NCBI GenBank assembly: GCA_045226255.1 | Contig: JBGVCG010000016.1 | Span: forward strand, 410,036-474,035 | Source of the DNA: UBA1181 sp045226255 | Lineage (GTDB): Bacteria; Bacteroidota; Bacteroidia; Bacteroidales; Paludibacteraceae | DNA length: 64,000 nt | Direction: 5' to 3' | Shown: positions 16,201 through 24,711 of the stretch, one piece after another | How positions within the stretch are numbered: the first letter of the stretch is position 1 | How the letters are laid out: every line of letters begins with the position of its first letter | Notes under the pieces: generated by a model | What the model was told of the DNA's origin: nothing | What the model saw: only the letters and a program-made list of their open reading frames with translations | Databases searched by the model: none | Made by a program: the position numbers and the translations under genes

Positions 16201-17242
16201 AATAGGCATGGACGAAGAGCAAATCAAGAAGCTAAGCCAGGAGAACCACCTCAGCTCCACCTTCGGCACCAACAACGAAAAAGGCTCTGGCCTAGGACTA
16301 ATGATCTGCCACGAGTTCATCATACAAAACAACGGACATTGGGAGATCACCAGCCAGAAAGGGGAAGGCACCACCTTCACCATCCACTTCCCGAAAGGAG
16401 AGCTCAAACAGCAAGAAGAAGGCGCGAACACAACCCATACGATCACGCCGGACGTGGAAAAGAGCAGTACAAACAAGCAATACAAGCTTCTCGTCGTGGA
16501 CGACAACGAGGAGATACGCACCTACCTCAACGAGCTCTTCTCGGACTGGTACGACGTGCGATGCGCCAGCAACGGAGCATCAGCCTTGGAGATCGCCACA
16601 GCGGAGATCCCCGACATCATCATCTCGGACATCGTCATGCCTGAGATGGACGGTAAGACCCTCTGCCACCACATCAAGAACGAGCCGCTCACGCAGCACA
16701 TTCCTGTCATCCTCCTCACCACCGAGGCAAGCATAGACAACCAGATAGACGGTATCAACTACGGTGCGGACGACTACGTGACAAAGCCATTCAACGAGAA
16801 CATCCTCAAGGCGAAAGTATCCACCCTGCTCAAGAACAAAGAACTGCAAAGGGAACATATCAGGAAGAGCATCCTCAGCACACCGAAGCTGGAGATTCCA
16901 GAGAGCCAAGAAGACGCTTTCCTGCGCAAGATAAACCAAACCATCTCGGACAACATCTCAGACAGCAACCTCTCGGTCGAATTCCTCGCCGAAAAGACTG
17001 CCTTGAGCCGCGTACAACTCTTCCGCAAGTTCAAGGCCATCACAGGATGTTCCCCGTCCGAATACATCAAGGCGGTTAGGCTACAACACGCGGCGGACAT
17101 CCTTTTAAGCGGCAAGTACAACATCGCGGACGTCGCCTACAACGTGGGATTCTCCGACCCTAAATACTTCAGCAACTGCTTCTCGGAGAAGTACGGCATG
17201 ACTCCATCCCAATACGTCAAGAGCCAAAGCAAGGGAGAATGA
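13205..17242 (+). CDS. Hybrid two-component system sensor-regulator (HTCS)
   Basis: 1345 residues from ATG 13205 (MQRGLTRYIIICVCVCISLI..., signal anchor). Order of parts: periplasmic beta-propeller sensor (about 30-690, repeated G-IWLAT-NGL- and LWVxT-DG-type blades), Y_Y_Y domain (about 690-770), transmembrane helix (about 778-798), HisKA with SIIAHDLRNPI and His851, HATPase_c (GLGLMICHEF), receiver domain with Asp1142 (IIISDIVMPEMDG) and a C-terminal AraC-type DNA-binding domain. Such proteins usually sense glycan fragments and switch on a neighbouring polysaccharide locus. No SusC/SusD or glycoside hydrolase genes lie nearby, so its target is probably elsewhere. Confidence 0.95.
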   Translation: MQRGLTRYIIICVCVCISLITPSIIKGETMRFSALKTQSNTPYSNINDLYSDSYGIIWLATENGLLQYNGYEYIKCEQDTSAEVHYNDFRKLFEDSRKRLWVCTDKGLAIYDRRNKRYKHIDLQVCNTYVRGIEEDKEGHLWVLSQYGIFELDPNAKVLQRYELPDVFTCLVLKQEKLWMGSFQKGLYTFDIHTKELKHISIPYPSSQHDPRIHTLTYASDGQIYIGTRNEGLIIYDPINKTARIYTKENTPDLFMSNFVAKTYEDSRKRIWIGFVNGNLLVYDTQTKGFSNSQVILPSTVDKVTINSITEDNRQNIWIGTHHYWLFFSNNTANSFNYYKHSSEDHNSITNNAVTSFCENNGTMMIGTDGGGLNTQTIHTKQFTSQREFGNIILDVKKGKENEFWYATWGNSNIGITKYNIQTGQKKVYSKGEGNNTLPTNNIHHILIEGDSVWITTDGAGVCLINDATGEVTSKLNSHSSIFSEENPQWANYIMRDKQGRLWVCTSDGVVCHQNGQRHIFTLNEQNDALAQNESKMCICDSKNRIWLITTTGGLNLFDEEKQAFSSQFEEYHLPKTLNAITEDNHGNLWITATNEIILFNPDSNTVRHFDMSGDLGGYSFAACAIYKAQDGEIYVGSNNGFFSFDPQEIISKGQYKPVVYLKDLYVNGQKVENQQGTTLNESLAFADTIRLNHDQNHFGIEYFGIDYGQAENLTYYYTMEGHNKQWTFVGKERRAFFTNFDAGTYTFLVKACEQNGDRCSTSKPLTIIIAPAWWQTWWFRALCLLAIFLGFHLVLKLREKRLKQKQEVLEKIVAQRTDELRTKNKEIEQQNKKLDETLNLKDRIMSIIAHDLRNPITAIVGNLSLLTNPSRQYNEEERDKKVQQTFKSAKNLQDQMENLLEWARIQNNTILFSPSDYYLDALSKESVTLLQNLLSEKGIEVTIRNNTNNSAHIDQRMVSSIIRNLLSNAIKFTPQGGKINIRISEEQESILWSIQDNGIGMDEEQIKKLSQENHLSSTFGTNNEKGSGLGLMICHEFIIQNNGHWEITSQKGEGTTFTIHFPKGELKQQEEGANTTHTITPDVEKSSTNKQYKLLVVDDNEEIRTYLNELFSDWYDVRCASNGASALEIATAEIPDIIISDIVMPEMDGKTLCHHIKNEPLTQHIPVILLTTEASIDNQIDGINYGADDYVTKPFNENILKAKVSTLLKNKELQREHIRKSILSTPKLEIPESQEDAFLRKINQTISDNISDSNLSVEFLAEKTALSRVQLFRKFKAITGCSPSEYIKAVRLQHAADILLSGKYNIADVAYNVGFSDPKYFSNCFSEKYGMTPSQYVKSQSKGE

Positions 17243-17246
17243 GGGG

Positions 17247-17300
17247 GATTTACTATTTAATTGTTTACGATTTACAATTTAATTTGCGATTTGCAAATTA
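17247..17300. repeat. AT-rich heptamer-type repeat between convergent genes
   Basis: Words TTTACTATTTAATTGTTTAC, GATTTAC, AATTTGCGATTTGC fill the space between the HTCS and murF-alr stops. They may act as a bidirectional 3' end. Confidence 0.6.
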
Positions 17301-17305
17301 AGCAA

Positions 17306-19771
17306 TCACTCACGATAATACACACGCTTCACACGCTTGGAGATACCCGCCAGCACCTCGTACGAGATGGTGCCTAACGTATCCGCCACGCCTTGGATCG
17401 GGTGCCCCTTGCCGAAGAGGATGACAGAGTCGCCCTCCTTCACGTTCGGAACGTCCGTCAAATCGATCATGCAGACATCCATGCAGACATTGCCCACGAT
17501 CGGTGCGAAACAACCATTGACCAAAACCTTACCGTTACGGTTGCCCAACTTACGGTTGAAACCATCCGCATAACCGATAGGAATAGCACCGATGATGGAA
17601 TCGCGGGTCAGCACACCCTTGCGGCTATAACCGACCGTCTCACTAGCCGGCACCTTGCGGATCTGCAGGATATTCGTCTTCAGCGTGCAGACCTCCTCCA
17701 AACGGTTCGAATCCACCGCACTCATGCCATAGTGTCCGATACCTAAGCGCACCATATCGAACTGATATTCGCTGAATCGTTCGATGCCAGCCGAATTCAG
17801 GATATGCGCCATGATCTTATAAGGGAAGGCTTGGAATATCTTATCCTTCATCTCCGTGAACAGGGCAATCTGCTTCTTCGTGTATTCATCGAACATCGCA
17901 TCGTCCGATCCGAACAAGTGGGAGAATACCGAGCGAGGCTTCACGCACTTCTGCGCCTTCAAGACAGAGATCAGTTCGTCCAAGTCCTTCATCTCGAAGC
18001 CCAGCCTATGCATACCCGTATCCAGCTTCAGGTGGATAGGATAATCCGTGATGCCTAGCTTGCTCGCCTCCGCAATCATACGGTTCAGGAGAGAGAAGCT
18101 ATATACTTCAGGTTCAAGGTTATATTCAAATATTTTATGGAAACTATTCGGTTCAGGGTTCATCACCACGATAGGGATGTGGATGCCCTCGCTTCTCAGG
18201 ACAGCGCCTTCGTCCGCCACAGCCACCGCCAAATAGTCGCAACCATTCTGCTGCAACGTGCGGGCCACCTCGATGTCTCCGCTACCGTAGGCGTTCGCCT
18301 TCACCATGCTCATCATCTTCGTGCCCGGTTTCAGGAAAGAGCGGAAGTAGTTGAAGTTATTCACCAAAGCGGACAGATTCACCTCCAAGACGGTCTCGTG
18401 CACCACCTTAGCCAGTTTGTCCGTGATCGTCTCGAAACGGAACTTGCGGGAACCCTTCAGGAGAATCGCCTCATGCTCGAAGTTGAAAGAATCGATGTGG
18501 TGCATGAAACTCTCCGTGTCAGGGAAGAAAGACTTCTCCGGCACATCGAAGCATTTCTCATGCGCGGATATATCATGGCCGATACCGATGAAGCGTTCCA
18601 CATGCTTCTCCTCCACCAGGGCGGCGACGTCACAGTATAGTTCATCGATTTCCCTACCCGTTTGGAAGATATCGGAGAGGATCAACGTCTTACGCAACTT
18701 CTTAGAATCCGCCTGTTGCGAGAGAAAATCCAAGGCGATGCCCAAAGCATTGATGTCAGAGTTATAACTATCATTGATCAGGAGGCAATCCTTCTCACCG
18801 TCCTTCACCTCCATGCGCATAGCCACGGACTCCAGTTCGGACATGCGCTCGCAGACCTTCTTAGGATCGAAGCCCAAGGCGAACAAGACGCAAACGCAAT
18901 GCAGCGCGTTATCGAGGGAAGCGTAATCGGTGAAAGGCACGACGACCCCGTACTTCTTGCCGTTGTAGAGGTAAGAGACGGATGTGGCATCCCGCTCGAC
19001 CTTCTGTTCCAGGATCTGCACCGTGGCATCCTTTTGCTTGCCAAAGGTGATGAAACGGGCGTTCGGGTGCATCTGTTGCGCACAGATATCCACAAGCTTA
19101 TCATCCTTGCCATAGACAATCGTGCCGCATCCCTCGAAGAGTTTCATCTTCTCGATGCACTTTTGCTTGAGGGAAGAGAAGTTCTGTTGGTGCGCCTCAC
19201 CCAAATTAGTGAAGACACCGATGGAAGGTGCGACGATCGGTGCGAGGTTAGCCATCTCGCCCACTTGGGAGATACCCACCTCGAAGATGCCCAATTGAGT
19301 CGTCTCATCCATCTCCCAGACAGAGAGCGGCACACCAATCTGCGAGTTATAGCTACGAGGCGAACGGGTGATCCGGTAATCCGCATGGAGGAGTTGGTAC
19401 AACCATTCCTTCACGATGGTCTTTCCGTTGCTGCCTGTAATACCAATCACAGGGACGTTGAAGCGTGACCTATGCGCTGCGGTCAGGCGTTGCAGAGCGG
19501 CGACCGTATCCTTCACCACGATGAAGCAGGCGTCAGTGAACTGCCCATATTCCGAAGCGTCATGGGAGACCATGAAGCAACGCACATTGCGGCGATACAA
19601 GTCCTCGATATAGTTATGTCCGTCGTCTCGGCTAGACTTGACAGCCACGAACAACGTGTCCTCCGGGAAAGAGAGCAAACGGCTGTCCAACAACAATCTG
19701 CACACACACGCATCAGGGTCGCCCATCAGACGACCACCGACCATCTCAGCGATTTCCGAAATCCTATACAT
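17306..19771 (-). CDS. murF-alr: Bifunctional MurF ligase / alanine racemase
   Basis: 821 residues. The N-terminal ~445 residues are MurF, which adds D-Ala-D-Ala to UDP-MurNAc-tripeptide: ATP loop GITGSNGKT near 110 and NDSYNSD near 325. The C-terminal part (about 455-821) is a PLP-dependent alanine racemase: MVKANAYGSG with PLP lysine Lys491, and GMHRLGFE downstream. One polypeptide therefore makes D-Ala and uses the D-Ala-D-Ala that follows from it. The fusion is common in Bacteroidota. All essential motifs are present in both halves, so both are likely active. Confidence 0.95.
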   Translation of the reverse strand: MYRISEIAEMVGGRLMGDPDACVCRLLLDSRLLSFPEDTLFVAVKSSRDDGHNYIEDLYRRNVRCFMVSHDASEYGQFTDACFIVVKDTVAALQRLTAAHRSRFNVPVIGITGSNGKTIVKEWLYQLLHADYRITRSPRSYNSQIGVPLSVWEMDETTQLGIFEVGISQVGEMANLAPIVAPSIGVFTNLGEAHQQNFSSLKQKCIEKMKLFEGCGTIVYGKDDKLVDICAQQMHPNARFITFGKQKDATVQILEQKVERDATSVSYLYNGKKYGVVVPFTDYASLDNALHCVCVLFALGFDPKKVCERMSELESVAMRMEVKDGEKDCLLINDSYNSDINALGIALDFLSQQADSKKLRKTLILSDIFQTGREIDELYCDVAALVEEKHVERFIGIGHDISAHEKCFDVPEKSFFPDTESFMHHIDSFNFEHEAILLKGSRKFRFETITDKLAKVVHETVLEVNLSALVNNFNYFRSFLKPGTKMMSMVKANAYGSGDIEVARTLQQNGCDYLAVAVADEGAVLRSEGIHIPIVVMNPEPNSFHKIFEYNLEPEVYSFSLLNRMIAEASKLGITDYPIHLKLDTGMHRLGFEMKDLDELISVLKAQKCVKPRSVFSHLFGSDDAMFDEYTKKQIALFTEMKDKIFQAFPYKIMAHILNSAGIERFSEYQFDMVRLGIGHYGMSAVDSNRLEEVCTLKTNILQIRKVPASETVGYSRKGVLTRDSIIGAIPIGYADGFNRKLGNRNGKVLVNGCFAPIVGNVCMDVCMIDLTDVPNVKEGDSVILFGKGHPIQGVADTLGTISYEVLAGISKRVKRVYYRE

Positions 19772-19820
19772 AAAATTCTCCTTTCATTGCAGGTCCCGAC
19801 GCAAGCAGGACCCATTCGAT

Positions 19821-19846
19821 AAAAAACGAGACGCTTCTTGCGTCCC
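19821..19846 (-). terminator. Terminator of the VC0807-like gene
   Basis: On the minus strand GGGACGC and GCGTCTC (19840-19846 with 19828-19834) pair with one G-U around a five-base loop, and a T-run follows after one G. Confidence 0.7.
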
Positions 19847-19859
19847 GTCCCATTATTCG

Positions 19860-20645
19860 TTATTCTTTATTCTCCTCACTACTATCATTGTCGGACTTCT
19901 CCTTCGAAGAGTCGTCCATCTTCTCCCTCAGTTCGGGAGCCAGCATCTCCTCCATGGTCAGACCTGTGGTCTTCTTTAGGTTGCTGATCAGGTACCACAA
20001 GGCGAACATCATCACTATAGTGGCAGGCAAAGCATTCACCGGCAAGCTCAGGGCGGTCATCTTCGCCAGCTCCTGCGTGAAAGCCTCCGTGCCCGACGGA
20101 CTGTGGATCACCACCTTAGCCAAGACGAAGTTCGTGATCGTGGAGACCAGGAAAGAGAGCGCCAAGAGGTAGGTGGAATTCACCAATACCCTATCGAACT
20201 CCTCCCTTTTATTCTTCTCATCCAAGATACGGTCCACCAACTGCACATCCATCAGATTATCGTTGTACAATAGTTTACGGACCAACGGATAAGGCGTTTT
20301 CAGGGAGATGAGGATAGCCAGACCAATCAGGCAAGGAACCGAAGCCTCCTTATAGGCGATCCATTCGCTCGGGAACTCGAACACGCCGATGATGCCCGTC
20401 AGCAGAATACTCACGAAACCCACGATGGAGATGAAGTTCGTATTACGTCTCTTCAAAAAATCATAGATGAAGTAAACAGTAGGGAAAGCCAAAGCGACGA
20501 TCAGACCGTAGACAGGGCCCAACCTGTCGGCGGATGTCAATTTAGACAAAACAATCACCGGGATGACAATATTGAACACGATACTGACAAACGGGTTCTC
20601 CTTCTCTTTCTTCTTACTCACCTCAACGTTTTCGTTAGCACTCAT
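19860..20645 (-). CDS. VC0807-like multispanning membrane protein
   Basis: 261 residues with about six hydrophobic helices. The order NPFVSIVFNIVIPVIVLSKL, then SADRLGPVYGLIVALAFP and FISIVGFVSILLTG, matches the VC0807/septation-like membrane family. Charged tails lie at both ends (KKKEKE at the N-terminus, a Glu/Lys/Asp-rich C-terminus). The function of the family is not known. The gene lies behind an unrelated lipoprotein gene on the same strand with a 70-base gap and has its own terminator. Confidence 0.7.
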   Translation of the reverse strand: MSANENVEVSKKKEKENPFVSIVFNIVIPVIVLSKLTSADRLGPVYGLIVALAFPTVYFIYDFLKRRNTNFISIVGFVSILLTGIIGVFEFPSEWIAYKEASVPCLIGLAILISLKTPYPLVRKLLYNDNLMDVQLVDRILDEKNKREEFDRVLVNSTYLLALSFLVSTITNFVLAKVVIHSPSGTEAFTQELAKMTALSLPVNALPATIVMMFALWYLISNLKKTTGLTMEEMLAPELREKMDDSSKEKSDNDSSEENKE

Positions 20646-20715
20646 AAATCTATTCCTTTACACAAAAATTCAACAGAAAATATTACCTAGACATACCCAA
20701 TCAAGCCATAAACCG

Positions 20716-21183
20716 TCATTCACCATAGGCAGGAACAATGTCCATGTCGCTCATCGCACTAGTCGGCGGGAAGGGAACATTGGAACCGAGCCGACGAATA
20801 TCATTGCCCGACAAATGGTATACCTGGCAGAAGTAAGAAGAGTCCACCAATTGTTTCCAAGTTTTACTTTCGAAATCTTCTTTCTTCAGGAAAAAGATGG
20901 AAATAGTGTCACTCGGGCTTAATACCTCTTCAGGATTTTCTTCCATGCCAATATAACGGACCACTGATTTTTCATTAATAGCCATAATATGATAATTCAC
21001 CGAATCGATTTTCAAACCATTCTGTTTCTGGAACTTACCATCATAACGGCATATAGAATATACAAGATTCTCAGACTTATTATCCACATTGATAACATAG
21101 AAGTCATTCTCAAAGAAATCGCCACAAGAGCATATAGGCAACAACATTGCCAATACAATTAACGAATAGATGAATTTATTCAT
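20716..21183 (-). CDS. Small lipoprotein of unknown function
   Basis: Start set at ATG 21183 (MNKFIYSLIVLAMLLPICSC, lipid cysteine at residue 20); the longer frame from 21264 adds 27 residues before the signal. The ~135-residue mature domain (ENDFYVINVDNKSENLVYSI...) has no recognised family but reads like small Ig- or lipocalin-like lipoproteins. It is divergent from tsaD. Confidence 0.65.
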   Translation of the reverse strand: MNKFIYSLIVLAMLLPICSCGDFFENDFYVINVDNKSENLVYSICRYDGKFQKQNGLKIDSVNYHIMAINEKSVVRYIGMEENPEEVLSPSDTISIFFLKKEDFESKTWKQLVDSSYFCQVYHLSGNDIRRLGSNVPFPPTSAMSDMDIVPAYGE

Positions 21184-21342
21184 ACCTTTTCCCATACAAA
21201 TCTTGGTTAAAACCTCTCCTTTCATGAAAAAAACATTGCATAAAAAGACTTTCAAAGGTAGCAAAATCGCCTCGGAAAGGGAAAACTTTTCGCATAATTA
21301 TTTTAACGTTGCCATTATTTAGAACTTACCCTAATAAAATTG

Positions 21343-21350
21343 TACCTTTG
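21343..21350 (+). promoter_or_regulatory. -7 box of the tsaD promoter
   Basis: TACCTTTG lies 23 bases before the tsaD start. The -33 position 20 bases upstream reads TTAG, a partial match. Confidence 0.65.
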
Positions 21351-21373
21351 CAGGCGAATAATTAGAAAGAACA

Positions 21374-22390
21374 ATGGTCAACATCTTAGCGATAGAGTCA
21401 TCATGTGATGACACATCAGCCGCCGTCATCAGCGACGGATACCTATTGTCCAACGTGATAGCGAGTCAGAAAGTGCACGAGTCATACGGTGGAGTGGTAC
21501 CCGAGCTGGCCTCACGCGCCCATCAACAGAACATCATACCAGTCGTATCGGAAGCCATCCGGCAATCCGGCATCCGAAAGGAAGACCTCAACGCCATCGC
21601 ATTCACCCGAGGTCCGGGTCTGATGGGATCATTGCTCGTCGGGACCTCCTTCGCCAAGGGATTCTCCTTAGCGTTGGGCATTCCGTTGGTCGACGTGAAC
21701 CACCTGCAGGCGCACATCCTCGCGCACTTCATCCAGACGAAGGAGGAGGAGAAGGAGTTGCCCAACTTCCCGTTCATCTGTCTGCTCGTTTCGGGTGGCA
21801 ACTCACAGATTGTCTTGGTGAAAAGCTACAAGGAGATGGAGATCATCGGTCAGACCATCGACGATGCGGCGGGTGAAGCATTCGACAAGTGCGCCAAAGT
21901 GATGGGGCTACCCTACCCTGGAGGACCCGTCATCGACCGTCTCGCCAAAGAGGGAGACCCGAAAGCATTCACGCTACACAAGCCACAGATTCCTGGCTAC
22001 AACTATAGTTTCAGTGGGTTAAAGACCTCCTTCCTCTACCTACTTCGGGACGAGATCCAGAAGAACCCGAACTTCGTGCAGGAACGTCAGAAAGACCTCT
22101 GCGCCGTGTTGCAGAGCACCGTCATCGACATCCTCATGGACAAGCTCAGAAAGGCCGTGAAAGCCTATGGCATCAAGGAAGTGGCCGTGGCGGGAGGCGT
22201 ATCAGCCAACTCAGGCTTGCGCGCCGCATTCGAAGACCATGCGAGACGATACAAATGGAAGATCCATATCCCTAAATTCTCCTACACGACAGACAACGGA
22301 GCCATGGTGGCGATCGCCGGGTACTACAAATACTTGGACGGAGACTTCTGCGACATCAGTCTACCACCGTTCTCGAAAGTGAACATGTAG
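21374..22390 (+). CDS. tsaD: tRNA N6-adenosine threonylcarbamoyltransferase
   Basis: 338 residues, full length. Transfers the threonylcarbamoyl group to A37 of ANN-decoding tRNAs as part of the TsaBDE system. Opens with ILAIESSCDDTSAAV. The metal-binding H-x3-H is His110-Leu-Gln-Ala-His114, and LLVSGGNSQIVLV and AVAGGVSANSGLR follow as expected. Single-gene unit with its own promoter and a heptamer repeat behind it. Confidence 0.97.
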   Translation: MVNILAIESSCDDTSAAVISDGYLLSNVIASQKVHESYGGVVPELASRAHQQNIIPVVSEAIRQSGIRKEDLNAIAFTRGPGLMGSLLVGTSFAKGFSLALGIPLVDVNHLQAHILAHFIQTKEEEKELPNFPFICLLVSGGNSQIVLVKSYKEMEIIGQTIDDAAGEAFDKCAKVMGLPYPGGPVIDRLAKEGDPKAFTLHKPQIPGYNYSFSGLKTSFLYLLRDEIQKNPNFVQERQKDLCAVLQSTVIDILMDKLRKAVKAYGIKEVAVAGGVSANSGLRAAFEDHARRYKWKIHIPKFSYTTDNGAMVAIAGYYKYLDGDFCDISLPPFSKVNM

Positions 22391-22418
22391 AGAATTTTGA
22401 ATTGGGGAGGAGCATTTT

Positions 22419-22459
22419 ATTCATTTACTATTTAGCTATTTACGATTTACTATTTACAG
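22419..22459. repeat. AT-rich heptamer-type repeat
   Basis: CATTTACTATTTAGCTATTTACGATTTACTATTTAC-like tract in the convergent gap between tsaD and the DUF5103 gene. Confidence 0.65.
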
Positions 22460-22538
22460 AGGGATAGTATAGTAATCCGTTGTCTCGTCTCAATGAGGGA
22501 GGCGAGTGATTAAAAGAAAAAACCGTGAAAGTAAGGCG

Positions 22539-23834
22539 TTATTTGGAGAAGATGCGTTCGAACCCGATCAAGCGGTCATAATTAGAGCCCAAAGGTCTAT
22601 AGTAAACATAGATCTGGTATTCGTTCTCCGTCTCCCAGAAACTACCTTCCGCACGCGAGTTCAAACCGAAGGTGAGACCCGCCGGCACAAAAAGGTACTG
22701 GAAATTATAGCCACCATTTTTCAGCACAATGCTCAACTCATATTGGTGGCGATCATAGTTGTAAACCATCTTGTTCGACTCATCCAAACGTCCGTCGTTG
22801 AAGGCGCCAGAGACGTACAATGAGCCATCCAGCCAAGGCTCTTCAAGGGGATAGGAGAAATGCACGACGGAGTAATCCACTTCCGCATCGCTCCATACAT
22901 CCTGTTGGTGCACCAGATATCCCCCGTTCACATCCCTTCTAAATACCGAAGTCTTTCCGTCCGTCATCACACCTGGACGCATCTCCACATGGTAGTACGG
23001 GTTATGGAAGGAGATACGCTCCACACAACCGCTGAAGCGGAAGCGGTGGGAGAAGTCGGCCACATTATACTGCACGCCCCCCTCGAACGAAAGCTTACGT
23101 TCATCCTCAAAGACTAACGACTCAGGCTTCACATACGTAGGCTTCAAGCCGTACACCTCATTATCGCGCCGCCCGTTCTGACGGACAATCACCGTCAATT
23201 CGTCAGGCATAGCAGTGAAATTGCCCTTGTAAAAGAGTTCGAACGTAAGGTGCTGATACTCCTTGTTGACACCATAGACAGACCTACCATCAACTTCCCC
23301 GACAATGCTCACCTTAGGATCCTGCTGGGAGAAACAGGCGACAAGAAGATTCGACGAGGGCTCATCCACATCATAGACCTGAACAATGTAATTACCAGGC
23401 AATGTCAACTTCACTTCGTCGTTTGGCAGGGAAAACTCATAATGGGAGTAGTCGAATGTAGTATTCATTGAAATATACGGATCCTCAATGATGACCTCGT
23501 TCAAGCCCTCCATATACTCCATCTCATCCAGTTCGGAAAGGGTCCAATCCGCATTGCAATACCTGATTTTATAGGCGAGATGGCGAGACTTATGCGACAT
23601 CCAGTCGAAAGCCACCTTCACATGATCGTCCGAGCCCATACGGATCACGGGAACATCCAGTTGGTCAGCATTCAGGTAGACCTGAATCGTCTTGATGTCA
23701 GGCGTATAGGATTTGGTCACATATTTCTGCGCATAAGCTGCAGAACCGCACAAAGAAGCGCAGAGGATCAGCATGGTTCCCAGAAGGGTTCCGAACCTAT
23801 TCCTAACCTTACAAATAAAAAGTTTATCAATCAT
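22539..23834 (-). CDS. DUF5103 protein (type IX secretion plug-like)
   Basis: 431 residues with a cleavable signal peptide ending ...GSAAYA-Q near residue 36. The rest matches the DUF5103 family: KTIQVYLNADQLDVPVIRMG near 47, YKIRYCNADW near 88, SYPLEEPWLDGSLYVSGAF near 335, and the end YDRLIGFERIFSK. In T9SS-bearing Bacteroidota this family includes the plug protein of the SprA outer-membrane translocon. No other T9SS gene is in this window, and many gut Bacteroidales keep the gene without T9SS. Its start overlaps the end of the PP-loop gene by 8 bases. Confidence 0.85.
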   Translation of the reverse strand: MIDKLFICKVRNRFGTLLGTMLILCASLCGSAAYAQKYVTKSYTPDIKTIQVYLNADQLDVPVIRMGSDDHVKVAFDWMSHKSRHLAYKIRYCNADWTLSELDEMEYMEGLNEVIIEDPYISMNTTFDYSHYEFSLPNDEVKLTLPGNYIVQVYDVDEPSSNLLVACFSQQDPKVSIVGEVDGRSVYGVNKEYQHLTFELFYKGNFTAMPDELTVIVRQNGRRDNEVYGLKPTYVKPESLVFEDERKLSFEGGVQYNVADFSHRFRFSGCVERISFHNPYYHVEMRPGVMTDGKTSVFRRDVNGGYLVHQQDVWSDAEVDYSVVHFSYPLEEPWLDGSLYVSGAFNDGRLDESNKMVYNYDRHQYELSIVLKNGGYNFQYLFVPAGLTFGLNSRAEGSFWETENEYQIYVYYRPLGSNYDRLIGFERIFSK

Positions 23835-24579
23835 TCGTCAATATTTTTTTGGGGAGATAATCCAATTGGACATTCTCCATAGCATTCCACATACTACCCT
23901 TCACGTTCGGGTTCATCTCCGACAACCGCTCCATCACCTCCTTCATGGTCTCGCGATGGGAAGCGGTCTCGTAAGGGCAAAGCACCTTCTGCTTCACATA
24001 TTGGTGCGCCTCCGCCAATTCGGCCAGCTCATGCTCCTCGATCAAAGCCATCGGACGGATGATGGTCATGTCGAACTTATCCATCTTCAGCAGCGGAGGC
24101 ATCGTGCCGAACGAGCCTTGGAAGGTAAGGTTCATCAATAACGTACGAAGGATATCATCCTTATGATGACCCAAAGCGATCTTGCGGCATCCCAACTCTT
24201 TCGCCACATCGAAGAACCGCTTGCGACGGCTCCACGAACAGAGGAAACAAGGGGTCTTGCGCTTATCGGTGGACATATCAAAGGAGGTGACCGAATGGAG
24301 AAACGAAGCCCCGCACTGCTCCGCAAAAGAGCGCAGATACTCCACGTCAGACTGGTACGGGATATTGCTCATCGTGACATGCAAAGCGGTCATCGAGAAA
24401 TCAACGTGGCCCGTCCGCTTATACTGCCCCAAAAGCTCCAGCAAAGCCAACGAGTCCTTCCCGCCGGAAAGACCAACCAGGATATGATCACCCTCCCCAA
24501 TCAGTCCATAATCCTCAACAGCCCGTTTGAACTCCTTGAAAACCTTATGGAACAAACGTCCATCCTTCGTGTTAGACAT
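23827..24579 (-). CDS. TtcA-like PP-loop tRNA thiolation enzyme
   Basis: 250 residues from ATG 24579 (MSNTKDGRLFHKVF); the upstream part of the open frame is not protein-like. The PP-loop ILVGLSGGKDSLAL adenylates the substrate, and the CFLC pair near residue 113 plus a third cysteine (VLCPYE) match the Fe-S-binding cysteines of the TtcA/TtuA group. The conserved KIALGHHKDD follows. TtcA makes 2-thiocytidine at tRNA position 32; that exact substrate is inferred from family resemblance. Translationally coupled to the DUF5103 gene behind it. Confidence 0.85.
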   Translation of the reverse strand: MSNTKDGRLFHKVFKEFKRAVEDYGLIGEGDHILVGLSGGKDSLALLELLGQYKRTGHVDFSMTALHVTMSNIPYQSDVEYLRSFAEQCGASFLHSVTSFDMSTDKRKTPCFLCSWSRRKRFFDVAKELGCRKIALGHHKDDILRTLLMNLTFQGSFGTMPPLLKMDKFDMTIIRPMALIEEHELAELAEAHQYVKQKVLCPYETASHRETMKEVMERLSEMNPNVKGSMWNAMENVQLDYLPKKILTND

Positions 24580-24684
24580 AAACCAAGCCTCATTAAAAAC
24601 GCACAAAAGTAACAAAATAGTCTGTTCAAATAAAAAAACGAGCCATAAACGACGCGCATTAGGGGAAATATCACGTAAAAACAC

Positions 24685-24692
24685 TATTTTTG
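24685..24692 (+). promoter_or_regulatory. -7 box upstream of rimM
   Basis: TATTTTTG lies 20 bases before the rimM start. The -33 element is weak (TTAG at 24659-24662 with a 22-base spacer). Confidence 0.6.
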
Positions 24693-24711
24693 TAGAGTAA
24701 AAAAAAGAGAT

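Noticed and set aside
13205..17242. A polysaccharide utilisation locus around the HTCS
   Set aside because: No susC, susD, sulfatase or glycoside hydrolase gene lies within reach on either side.
18662..19468. 268-codon plus-strand frame within murF-alr
   Set aside because: Lies opposite the MurF catalytic motifs; His/Arg/Asp-rich shadow composition.
22391..22538. A small gene or RNA between tsaD and the DUF5103 gene
   Set aside because: Apart from the heptamer repeat I see no stem with a T-run, promoter box or protein-like frame.
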